Shown one piece after another: positions 1 through 5,314 of a stretch of DNA of 9,803 bases. The DNA lies in NCBI GenBank assembly GCA_018827585.1, contig JAHJXP010000058.1, forward strand, positions 1-9,803, read 5' to 3'. The position numbers were made by a program, and so were the translations under genes. Position 1 is the stretch's first letter; every line of letters begins with the position of its first letter. Under the pieces are notes generated by a model. It saw nothing but the letters and a program-made list of their open reading frames with translations. It was not told the DNA's origin and ran no database searches. The DNA comes from Pseudomonadota bacterium. Its GTDB lineage: Bacteria > Desulfobacterota > Syntrophia > Syntrophales > UBA5619.

Positions 1-224
1 GTTTTGTCGGCGATCCGGCCCATCTGGCCGCCCAGGGCGTTCACCTCCTTGACGAGCTGGCTCTTGGCGAGGCCGCCGATCGCGGGATTGCAGGACCTCA
101 GAGCGATCGTATCGAGGTTGATGTTGAACAAGAGCGTCTCGCAGCCCATCCTGGCCGCCGTGAGCGCCGCCTCGCAGCCCGCATGGCCGCCCCCGACGAC
201 GATGATGTCATATTCCCTGGACAT
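1..224 (-). CDS. mnmG: MnmG (GidA) tRNA modification enzyme, N-terminal part, cut by window edge
   Basis: The first 74 residues of MnmG, the FAD-dependent partner of MnmE that installs the (carboxymethyl)aminomethyl group at C5 of wobble uridine-34 in certain tRNAs in the cytoplasm. Seen directly: an ATG at 224-222 followed by MSREYDIIVVGGGHAGCEAA, which is the Rossmann FAD-binding GxGxxG-type motif (VGGGHAGCEAA), and then SCNPAIGGLAKSQLVKEV near residues 44-61 and ALGGQMG near 63-69. The SCNPAIGG...LVKE(V/I)DALGG block is highly diagnostic of MnmG. A purine-rich stretch (AAGGACAAAGG) lies just upstream of the ATG as a ribosome binding site. The rest of the gene (about 550 more residues in the family) lies left of the window. 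It diverges from the radical SAM gene, sharing a 145-bp intergenic region. Confidence 0.97.
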   Translation of the reverse strand, partial: MSREYDIIVVGGGHAGCEAALTAARMGCETLLFNINLDTIALRSCNPAIGGLAKSQLVKEVNALGGQMGRIADK

Positions 225-305
225 AACGCCTTTGTCCTTGCAAACATGTGGTAGGCGGCCCTTGCGTGAGGCATAGTGGGACAGCCACCCAATTTTTCGT
301 TTCTC

Positions 306-334
306 TTGCAGTTCCTTAGGCAATTTAATATGAT
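306..334 (+). promoter_or_regulatory. Candidate sigma-70 promoter for the radical SAM gene
   Basis: TTGCAG (306-311) and TATGAT (329-334) are separated by exactly 17 bp inside an AT-rich patch of an otherwise GC-rich region. The -10 matches the consensus at 5 of 6 positions; the -35 matches only at its TTG. The GTG start of the downstream gene is at 370, leaving a leader of about 30 nt. This is pattern matching only; no transcription data support it. The opposite strand of the same region must also carry an mnmG promoter, which I could not place convincingly. Confidence 0.42.
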
Positions 335-369
335 CGGCTGGCAAAACACAACCGAAAAAAGGGGATTTC

Positions 370-1326
370 GTGGCGAAGCCGTCGTTCCGGAACAACACAA
401 AGCGCTACTGCGATCTGAAGAGCTACTGGATGAACCGCTTCGGCTGCCGCGTGCAAAAGCTGCCGCTCGACGCGGGCTTCACCTGCCCGAACAGGGACGG
501 CAGGCTCTCCGTCGGGGGTTGCATCTACTGCGACGGACGGGGGCCGGCGCTCCGCCAGGCGGGTCCGCTACCCTCGGTCGGCGAGCAGGTCCGCCGGGGA
601 ATCGCGTTTTACCGCGGGCGGGGAAAGGCGGTTAAATTCATCGCCTATTTCCAGACCTTCACGAACACCTACGCCCCGGTGGAAAAACTGAAAGCCCTCT
701 ACGACGAGGCGCTCGCCGAGGCGGATGTCGTCGGCCTCTCCATCGGAACGCGGCCGGACTGCGTCCCCGATGAGACGCTGGACCTGATCCGGTCGTATGC
801 GGAGCGTTATCACGTCTGGCTGGAGTTCGGTCTCCAGTCGATCCACGACCGGACGCTTGGGGCGATCAACCGGGGCCACGACGCGGCGACTTTTCTCGAC
901 GCCGTCCGGCGCGCCTCCGGCGGGCCGCTCCTGATCTGCGTGCACATCATCGTGGGTCTCCCCGGCGAAACCCGCGCGGAGATGCTGGAGACAGCGCGCG
1001 TCCTTGCGGGACTGCCGATTCACGGGATCAAGATCCACAGCCTCCTGGCCCTGGAGGGAACGGCCCTGGGTGAACGGCGCCGCCGCGGAGAGCTGGACCT
1101 CATGACCCGCGAGGCGTATGTCGAAACGGTCTGCGACATCCTGGAGCTCCTCCCGCCGGAGATGGTGATCCAGAGATTGACGGCCGAGGGCTATCGCGAT
1201 ATCTTCCTCGGGCCGGCCTGGGCGGGGAACAAGCTCGCCGTCCTGGGCGCGATCGACCGGGAGTTGGAGAGGCGCGACAGCTTGCAGGGGGCGCGGTATA
1301 ATAAGGGTGGGACGGAGCAAAGATGA
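370..1326 (+). CDS. TIGR01212-family radical SAM protein (YhcC-like)
   Basis: A 318-residue radical SAM protein of the YhcC/TIGR01212 type; the family is usually a little over 300 residues and its substrate is not firmly known. Visible: DAGFTCPNRDG (residues 34-44) followed by GGCIYCDGRGPAL (49-61), giving the family's spaced cluster cysteines C39-x11-C51-x2-C54 for a SAM-bound [4Fe-4S]. Next come KFIAYFQTFTNTYAPVEKL (about 94-112), VGLSIGTRPDCVPDETL, LEFGLQSIHDRTL and the late GIKIHSLLALEGTALG, all typical of the barrel in this family. The start is a GTG with AAGGGGA 4 nt upstream; the next in-frame ATG (codon 21) would remove the conserved N-terminus. The stop lies inside the left 9-bp direct repeat flanking a palindromic element. 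Its place ahead of hisH probably reflects genome layout, not a shared pathway. The family call is firm; the function is open. Confidence 0.92.
   Translation: MAKPSFRNNTKRYCDLKSYWMNRFGCRVQKLPLDAGFTCPNRDGRLSVGGCIYCDGRGPALRQAGPLPSVGEQVRRGIAFYRGRGKAVKFIAYFQTFTNTYAPVEKLKALYDEALAEADVVGLSIGTRPDCVPDETLDLIRSYAERYHVWLEFGLQSIHDRTLGAINRGHDAATFLDAVRRASGGPLLICVHIIVGLPGETRAEMLETARVLAGLPIHGIKIHSLLALEGTALGERRRRGELDLMTREAYVETVCDILELLPPEMVIQRLTAEGYRDIFLGPAWAGNKLAVLGAIDRELERRDSLQGARYNKGGTEQR
1318..1326 (+). repeat. Left copy of 9-bp direct repeat (putative target-site duplication)
   Basis: CAAAGATGA, identical to the copy at 1415-1423. It contains the last two sense codons (CAA AGA) and the TGA stop of the radical SAM gene. 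It lies just outside the inverted-repeat element, as expected of a target duplication made on insertion. Confidence 0.6.
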
Positions 1327-1414
1327 TAAACTCGTAAAAAGTAAATTTCCCCCTCCCCCGGCGGGAGGGGATTAAGGGGAGGGGGAGGAGATTTTGGACT
1401 TTTTACGAGGCCCT
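1327..1414. mobile_element. Palindromic MITE/REP-like element, 88 bp, no coding capacity
   Basis: The core is a perfect 12-bp inverted repeat: CTCGTAAAAAGT at 1331-1342 and ACTTTTTACGAG at 1398-1409. The arms continue inward as imperfectly complementary C-rich (1349-1359) and G-rich (1375-1390) tracts, and there is a second internal hairpin, CCCCTCCC/GGGAGGGG, with a 5-nt loop. A perfect 9-bp direct repeat, CAAAGATGA, lies immediately outside (1318-1326 and 1415-1423). Deleting one 97-bp unit (element plus one repeat copy) would leave the radical SAM stop only 20 nt before the hisH ATG at 1444. Such C-rich/G-rich palindromes are common dispersed intergenic repeats in bacteria. With no transposase, any mobility would be in trans. 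As RNA it could also fold into a strong hairpin affecting readthrough into hisH. The ends at 1327 and 1414 are set by the direct repeat and extend 4-5 nt beyond the inverted repeat. Confidence 0.65.
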
Positions 1415-1423
1415 CAAAGATGA
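1415..1423 (+). repeat. Right copy of 9-bp direct repeat (putative target-site duplication)
   Basis: CAAAGATGA, identical to 1318-1326. It supplies the ATG at 1420 that could be mistaken for the hisH start; the better hisH start is at 1444. Confidence 0.6.
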
Positions 1424-1443
1424 AGGACAGAAAAAGGACAGGC

Positions 1444-2079
1444 ATGATCGGCATCGTTGACTACCGGGCGGGGAACCTCACCAGCGTCGCCCGGGCGCTG
1501 GCGCATCTGGGAGAGCCCTGCGTCATTACGAGCGACCCCCGAATTCTGGACGACGCCGGCCGCATCATCTTTCCCGGCGTCGGCGCCGCCGGGGCGGCAA
1601 TGGCAAACCTCCGCGAGACCGGCCTGGACGAACATCTGCGGAAATGGGTGCGGCAAGGTAAGCCCGTCCTGGGGATCTGCCTGGGCACCCAGGTGATCTT
1701 CGACCACAGCGAGGAGGACGACACGGACTGCCTGGGCATCGTCCCCGGAAAGGTCCGGCGCTTCCCGCCGGACCTTGGGAGCGGCGGGCAGAGGCTGAAA
1801 ATCCCCCACATGGGCTGGAACCGGGTGGCCCTCCGCAAGGGCCACCCGGTCTTCGCCGGGATCCCGGAAGGGGCGGAATTCTTTTTCGTCCACGCCTACT
1901 ATCCGGCCCCGGCGGACGAGACCTGGGCGGCGGGATGGACAGAATACGGGATCCGTTTCTGCTCCGCCGTCGCCCGCGGGAATCTCGTCGCGGTCCAGTT
2001 CCACCCGGAGAAGAGCGGCCGCCCGGGGCTCGCGATCCTCGCCAACTTCTGCCGCTGGGGAGGAAGCGATGCTCAGTAA
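1444..2079 (+). CDS. hisH: HisH, glutaminase subunit of imidazole glycerol phosphate synthase
   Basis: A class I glutamine amidotransferase of 211 residues. It hydrolyses glutamine and passes ammonia to HisF for the histidine-pathway step PRFAR to IGP plus AICAR. Seen: N-terminal MIGIVDYRAGNLTSV, oxyanion-strand motif FPGVGAAG (43-50), nucleophile elbow GICLGTQ with Cys79, PHMGWN, FFFVHAYY, and QFHPEKSG with catalytic His187 and Glu189, so the triad is complete. A Thr replaces the usual Met after GICLG, a mild change. An ATG at 1420 is in frame and would add 8 residues, but I chose 1444 because the protein then begins like other HisH proteins and has AAGGA 5 nt upstream, while the 1420 ATG falls in the direct repeat flanking the palindromic element. 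The gene overlaps hisF by 11 bp, which suggests translational coupling. No other his genes are in the window. Confidence 0.97.
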   Translation: MIGIVDYRAGNLTSVARALAHLGEPCVITSDPRILDDAGRIIFPGVGAAGAAMANLRETGLDEHLRKWVRQGKPVLGICLGTQVIFDHSEEDDTDCLGIVPGKVRRFPPDLGSGGQRLKIPHMGWNRVALRKGHPVFAGIPEGAEFFFVHAYYPAPADETWAAGWTEYGIRFCSAVARGNLVAVQFHPEKSGRPGLAILANFCRWGGSDAQ

Positions 2080-2848
2080 AAGGATCATCCCCTGTCTCGA
2101 TGTCAGGGCGGGAAAGCTGACCAAAGGCATAAAATTCCAGGGGAATATCGACATTGGCGACCCGGTGGAGGTGGCGCGGGAATACTACGAGCAGGGGGCC
2201 GACGAGATCGTCTTCTACGACATCACCGCCTCCGCCGAGGGCCGGGCGATCATGATCGACGTGGTCAAAAGGGTCGCCGAGACGATCTTCATCCCCTTCT
2301 CCGTCGGGGGCGGCATCCGAACCGTGGATGACATGCGAAGCGTGATCCTCGCCGGGGCCGAGAAGGTGAGCGTCAACACGGAAGCGGTGAAAAACCCGGC
2401 CCTCATCGCGGAGGGGGCGATGGCCTTCGGCAGCCAGTGCATCGTCCTGGGGATGGACGTCAGGAAGGTGACGCCGACGCCGGATATGCCTTCCGGCTAT
2501 GAGATGGTCATCCACGGCGGGAGGACCCCGACCGGAATCGACGCCCTCGGATGGGCGAAGGAGGCGGAGCGCCTCGGCGCAGGCGAGATCTGCCTAAACT
2601 CGATCGACGCCGACGGGACTAATGACGGCTATGAACTCGACCTGACCGCCCTGATCTCGTCCCACGTCGGCATCCCGGTCATCGCCTCGGGCGGCGCGGG
2701 GAAGTCGGAGCACCTCTTCGACGTCCTCACAAGGGGAAAGGCGGACGCCGCCCTGATCGCCTCGATGGTCCACTACCGGACCTACACGATCTCCGAGATC
2801 AAGGGATTTCTCCATGGCCACGGCGTGAAAACCCGGATGAACTGGTAA
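2069..2848 (+). CDS. hisF: HisF, cyclase subunit of imidazole glycerol phosphate synthase
   Basis: A 259-residue (beta/alpha)8 barrel that uses ammonia channelled from HisH to convert PRFAR into imidazole glycerol phosphate and AICAR. It begins MLSKRIIPCLDVRAGKLTKG, with catalytic Asp11 and loop Lys19. Then come GADEIVFYDITASAEGR (43-59), phosphate-binding VGGGIRTVDD (79-88), KVSVNTEAVKNP, and FGSQCIVLGMD ending in catalytic Asp130. Later motifs are HGGRTPTG, GAGEICLNSIDADGTNDGY and the second phosphate site PVIASGGAGKSEH. The length is normal for HisF. The start has a strong GGGGAGGA ribosome binding site a few bases upstream, inside the end of hisH. Because HisH and HisF are both intact and overlapping, this is a true IGP synthase pair. 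Variant HisHF pairs in surface-sugar clusters exist, but nothing nearby suggests that role. Confidence 0.98.
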   Translation: MLSKRIIPCLDVRAGKLTKGIKFQGNIDIGDPVEVAREYYEQGADEIVFYDITASAEGRAIMIDVVKRVAETIFIPFSVGGGIRTVDDMRSVILAGAEKVSVNTEAVKNPALIAEGAMAFGSQCIVLGMDVRKVTPTPDMPSGYEMVIHGGRTPTGIDALGWAKEAERLGAGEICLNSIDADGTNDGYELDLTALISSHVGIPVIASGGAGKSEHLFDVLTRGKADAALIASMVHYRTYTISEIKGFLHGHGVKTRMNW

Positions 2849-2878
2849 CAGGGGGAAACAACGGGAGGGATAGAGTTC

Positions 2879-2911
2879 ATGGGGGCGCATTGGGAACTAT
2901 CGGGGCATTGA
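2879..2911 (+). CDS. Possible 10-codon leader ORF between hisF and pdxS
   Basis: An ATG at 2879 with a good Shine-Dalgarno match (GGGAGG at about 2863-2868, some 10 nt upstream) opens a 10-codon frame, MGAHWELSGH, ending at TGA 2909-2911. It lies in the 143-bp hisF-pdxS gap, just before a candidate promoter. A frame this short occurs often by chance; only the ribosome binding site makes it worth noting. It has no run of a single amino acid as attenuation leaders do, and no clear terminator/antiterminator pair was found after it. It could also be a remnant, or nothing. Confidence 0.15.
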   Translation: MGAHWELSGH

Positions 2912-2920
2912 TAATTGTCC

Positions 2921-2949
2921 TTGACGGCGATACACGATTGCCATAAAGA
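2921..2949 (+). promoter_or_regulatory. Candidate sigma-70 promoter for pdxS-pdxT
   Basis: TTGACG (2921-2926, 5 of 6 to the -35 consensus) lies in the AT-richer end of the hisF-pdxS gap. Possible -10 elements are TAAAGA at 2944-2949 (17-bp spacing, weak match) or CATAAA at 2942-2947 (15-bp spacing, 4 of 6). The pdxS GTG follows at 2992 with GGGAGG at 2977-2982. The -35 is convincing and the -10 is not, so this is a tentative call. Confidence 0.4.
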
Positions 2950-2991
2950 TATTATGAGACTGTAAATTTACCCTCAGGGAGGCGATAGATC

Positions 2992-3873
2992 GTGGATACA
3001 AAGAGATACGAACTGAATGTCCAGCTGGCGCAGATGCTCAAGGGCGGCGTCATCATGGACGTAACCAATGTGGAACAGGCGAAGATCGCCGAAGAGGCGG
3101 GCGCCGTGGCCGTCATGGCCCTGGAGAGAGTACCGGCGGACATCCGCCGGGACGGCGGCGTCGCCCGGATGTCGGACCCGGCGATGATCGCCGAGATCAA
3201 GAAGGCCGTCTCCATCCCGGTGATGGCCAAGGTCCGGATCGGCCATTTCGTGGAGGCCCAGATCATCGAGGCCCTGAAGATCGACTACATCGACGAGAGC
3301 GAGGTGCTCACCCCCGCCGACGAGGAGTGCCACATCGACAAGACGCGCTTTGCGATCCCCTTCGTCTGCGGCGCCCGCAACCTGGGGGAGGCCCTGCGCC
3401 GGATCGCCGAAGGGGCAGCCATGATCCGCACCAAGGGCGAGGCCGGGACGGGCAACGTCGTCGAGGCCGTCCGTCACATGAGGACGATGAACCGCGAGAT
3501 CCGCCAGCTCGCGGCAATGCCGGTGGAAGAGGTCACCGGTTTTGCCAAGGCCAACGGCATCCCCTATGAACTGGCACTGAAGGTAAAGGAACTCGGCCGT
3601 CTGCCGGTGGTCAACTTCGCCGCGGGCGGGATCGCGACCCCGGCCGACGCGGCGCTGATGATGCAGCTTGGCTGCGACGGGGTCTTTGTCGGCTCCGGGA
3701 TCTTCAAAGCGGCGGCCCCCGCCGTGCGCGCCCGCGCGATCGTCAAGGCCACGGCCTTCTTTAACGATCCGGCGAAGGTCCTCGAGGCGTCGCTGGGCCT
3801 CGGCGAAGCGATGCCCGGCATCGAGATCGCGGCCATCCCCAAAGAGCAGATCATGGCCGGACGCGGCTGGTAA
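2992..3873 (+). CDS. pdxS: PdxS (Pdx1), PLP synthase barrel subunit
   Basis: The synthase half of the DXP-independent vitamin B6 pathway: with ammonia from PdxT it makes pyridoxal 5'-phosphate from ribose 5-phosphate and glyceraldehyde 3-phosphate, in the cytoplasm as a dodecameric barrel assembly. The 293 residues match the family length. Seen: LAQMLKGGVIMDVTN (13-25) with the conserved Asp23, AVMALERVPADIRRDGGVARM (40-60), PVMAKVRIGHFVEA with Schiff-base Lys80 (Lys81 in B. subtilis numbering), DYIDESEVLTPAD (98-110), MIRTKGEAGTGN (144-155) with the second active-site Lys148, and FAAGGIATPADAA followed by GCDGVFVGSGIF (phosphate site). The start is GTG with GGGAGG 9 nt upstream; no in-frame ATG fits, and the product aligns from its first residue with typical PdxS. 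pdxT follows on the same strand after 105 bp. Confidence 0.98.
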   Translation: MDTKRYELNVQLAQMLKGGVIMDVTNVEQAKIAEEAGAVAVMALERVPADIRRDGGVARMSDPAMIAEIKKAVSIPVMAKVRIGHFVEAQIIEALKIDYIDESEVLTPADEECHIDKTRFAIPFVCGARNLGEALRRIAEGAAMIRTKGEAGTGNVVEAVRHMRTMNREIRQLAAMPVEEVTGFAKANGIPYELALKVKELGRLPVVNFAAGGIATPADAALMMQLGCDGVFVGSGIFKAAAPAVRARAIVKATAFFNDPAKVLEASLGLGEAMPGIEIAAIPKEQIMAGRGW

Positions 3874-3946
3874 CGGGGCTTTGTCGCGCAGACATCGGCC
3901 GGCCGTTTTGACGATCAGCTCGCTTCGCATTCAGGCTATGGTTTCA

Positions 3947-3958
3947 CCGAATATTCGG
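3947..3958. promoter_or_regulatory. Perfect 12-bp palindrome upstream of pdxT
   Basis: CCGAATATTCGG is exactly self-complementary and ends 20 bp before the pdxT ATG at 3979, within the 105-bp pdxS-pdxT gap. A symmetric site at this place could be an operator for a dimeric regulator. The stem (4 bp plus a 4-nt loop) is too short to be a good terminator. No regulator is encoded nearby, and the site may be chance. Confidence 0.25.
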
Positions 3959-3978
3959 CGGCGCTCAGGTCTCCAACC

Positions 3979-4656
3979 ATGAATCGTGCAGAGGAAAGGC
4001 CGCCCTCCGGGGTCGGAGACGCCCTCGGCGTTCTTGACCTCCAGGGGGGGGTCTGCGAGCATATCGATCACCTCCTGCGTCTCGGCATCGAGGCCCGGCC
4101 GGTCAAGCAGGAAAAGGATTTCGACGGGCTGGCGGGGCTGATCCTCCCCGGCGGCGAAAGCACCTGCCTCGCCCGCCTGCTCCGCATCTTTGCGATCGAG
4201 GAAATCATTCTCCGGCGATTCCGCGAGGGGATGAAGCTGTGGGGCACCTGCGCGGGGGCAATCCTCCTCGCCGGGAAGCTCGTGGGAGAAAGGCCGCATC
4301 TGAGTCTGATCGACATCGAGGTGCTGCGCAACGGGTTCGGGAGCCAGTTAGAGAGTTTTGCCTGCGAGGCCGCAATCCCCAAGGTGTCGGACGCCCCCGT
4401 GCCCCTGACCTTTATCCGCGCCCCCAAGATCCTCGAGGCGGGCGAGGGGGTGGAGGTCCTCCTGCGGATAGACGATTGGATCGCCGCCGCCGAATCGCCG
4501 GACGTCCTGGCGACGGTCTTTCATCCCGAACTTACGGGCTGCCTCGCCTTCCACCGTTATTTCGCCCGCAAGTGCGGCCTTGCCCCCGGCGGGAAGGCCG
4601 ATCTCGATCCCACCTGGGACAAGACGAGCTGGACCAGGCTGGCGCGGATTATTTAA
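3979..4656 (+). CDS. pdxT: PdxT (Pdx2), PLP synthase glutaminase subunit, with extended ends
   Basis: A class I glutamine amidotransferase that feeds ammonia to PdxS. Seen: LGVLDLQGGVCEH (16-28), the PdxT-type GLILPGGEST (53-62) with its oxyanion glycines, nucleophile elbow WGTCAGAILL with Cys91, RNGFGSQLESF (117-127), FIRAPKI, and ATVFHPELT with His182 and Glu184, so the triad is complete. At 225 residues it is longer than the usual 190-200: about 15 extra residues precede the first strand and about 25 follow the normal HRYF end (192-195). No other in-frame ATG, GTG or TTG lies between codon 1 and the conserved LGVLDLQGG, so the N-terminal extension is real unless a rare start is used. The ATG lacks a good Shine-Dalgarno. 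A run of 8 G at 4044-4051 encodes part of LQGGV. The 3' end overlaps the oppositely oriented lipoprotein gene by 8 bp. Confidence 0.94.
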   Translation: MNRAEERPPSGVGDALGVLDLQGGVCEHIDHLLRLGIEARPVKQEKDFDGLAGLILPGGESTCLARLLRIFAIEEIILRRFREGMKLWGTCAGAILLAGKLVGERPHLSLIDIEVLRNGFGSQLESFACEAAIPKVSDAPVPLTFIRAPKILEAGEGVEVLLRIDDWIAAAESPDVLATVFHPELTGCLAFHRYFARKCGLAPGGKADLDPTWDKTSWTRLARII

Positions 4657-5314
4657 TCAGGTCGAGGCGCTGGCGGATGGTGGCGGCCTTTGCGGTCTCT
4701 CCCGCCGCCTCATGGAAGACCTGCAAACGCTCGAGCCAGGCAACGAGCGCCCTCTTCCAGCCCTCGTGCGCGGCGGTTTCCACGGCCGTCCGGAGGATCC
4801 CCTCGGTGACCAGGCGGTGGCGGACCGCAAGGCCCGCAGCGATAAGGCGGGAGAGGGGATCTTCGATGGCCACGATCGTCCTTTCCGCCTGGCCCGCCTC
4901 TCCGCTCTTCAAGGCCGCCAGAAAGGGCCGGTACTGCTCCGGCAGGAGAAAACCTTCAACCCTCGCCGCTTCTCCGGAAATAAAAAGATAGAAGTTCCTG
5001 TTGGCGGGAACGGTCTGCGCCGCTTCGATCAGCCGGTAGTCGCCGTCCTCGATCTTGCCCAGAACCGCCGCCTGCAGGGCCATCCGCGTCAGCCAGGCCT
5101 TCCCCAGGAGGTCCAAATCCCCGCCCTTCTTGATCTCCTCAATGGCCTTATTGAAATGCAACTCCGTCACGAGCGGCGCCCGGCCGGTCAGAAAATCGGT
5201 CTTGAAGTTCTCCAACTGCTGATGACCCGAGGCAATCCACACCGGCGCCGGTTTGGAGGAGGCGCAGCCGGCCAGGAAAAGGATGAAGATCAGCAGGCGG
5301 GCGATTTTTTTCAT
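4649..5314 (-). CDS. Small lipoprotein of the Mla-like operon, function unknown
   Basis: A 221-residue predicted lipoprotein. It starts MKKIARLLIFILFLAGCASS: Lys/Arg n-region, hydrophobic core and lipobox L14-A15-G16-Cys17. Ala18 after the cysteine (not Asp) suggests the outer membrane under the enterobacterial Lol rule, which may not hold here. The mature part looks all-alpha, rich in Ala, Leu and Glu, and recalls helical-repeat (TPR-like) folds, but I see no motif that names a family. The ATG overlaps the mlaD stop in an ATGA junction (5314-5311), which implies coupling and a role with the MCE protein. It could fill the accessory-lipoprotein place found beside other MCE operons (PqiC-like) or the MlaC role, but I cannot show similarity to either. 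Its stop lies within the last codons of the convergent pdxT. Confidence 0.85.
   Translation of the reverse strand: MKKIARLLIFILFLAGCASSKPAPVWIASGHQQLENFKTDFLTGRAPLVTELHFNKAIEEIKKGGDLDLLGKAWLTRMALQAAVLGKIEDGDYRLIEAAQTVPANRNFYLFISGEAARVEGFLLPEQYRPFLAALKSGEAGQAERTIVAIEDPLSRLIAAGLAVRHRLVTEGILRTAVETAAHEGWKRALVAWLERLQVFHEAAGETAKAATIRQRLDLIK

Noticed and set aside
325..351. Minus-strand promoter for mnmG (TTGTGT ... TATTAA)
   Set aside because: The spacing is 15 bp and both boxes match poorly; it also sits on the AT-rich patch used by the better plus-strand candidate.
568..1320. A 250-codon frame antisense to the radical SAM gene
   Set aside because: Typical GC-rich antisense shadow with no recognisable domain; the sense gene is clear.
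1420..1443. Eight-residue N-terminal extension of HisH from ATG 1420
   Set aside because: The ATG lies in the direct repeat flanking the palindromic element, has a weak ribosome binding site, and HisH proteins normally begin at the residue encoded at 1444.
1565..2515. A 316-codon open frame antisense to hisH and hisF
   Set aside because: Arg/Pro/Gly-rich shadow of two well-supported genes; no motifs.
3896..3909. CGGCCGGCCG followed by TTTT after pdxS as an intrinsic terminator
   Set aside because: A perfect palindrome with no room for a loop gives only a 3-bp stem with a 4-nt loop, and the T run is short.
2974..3930. A 318-codon open frame antisense to pdxS
   Set aside because: It mirrors the codon pattern of pdxS in GC-rich DNA and its translation is low-complexity Asp/Gly/His/Arg-rich with no family motif; pdxS is certain.
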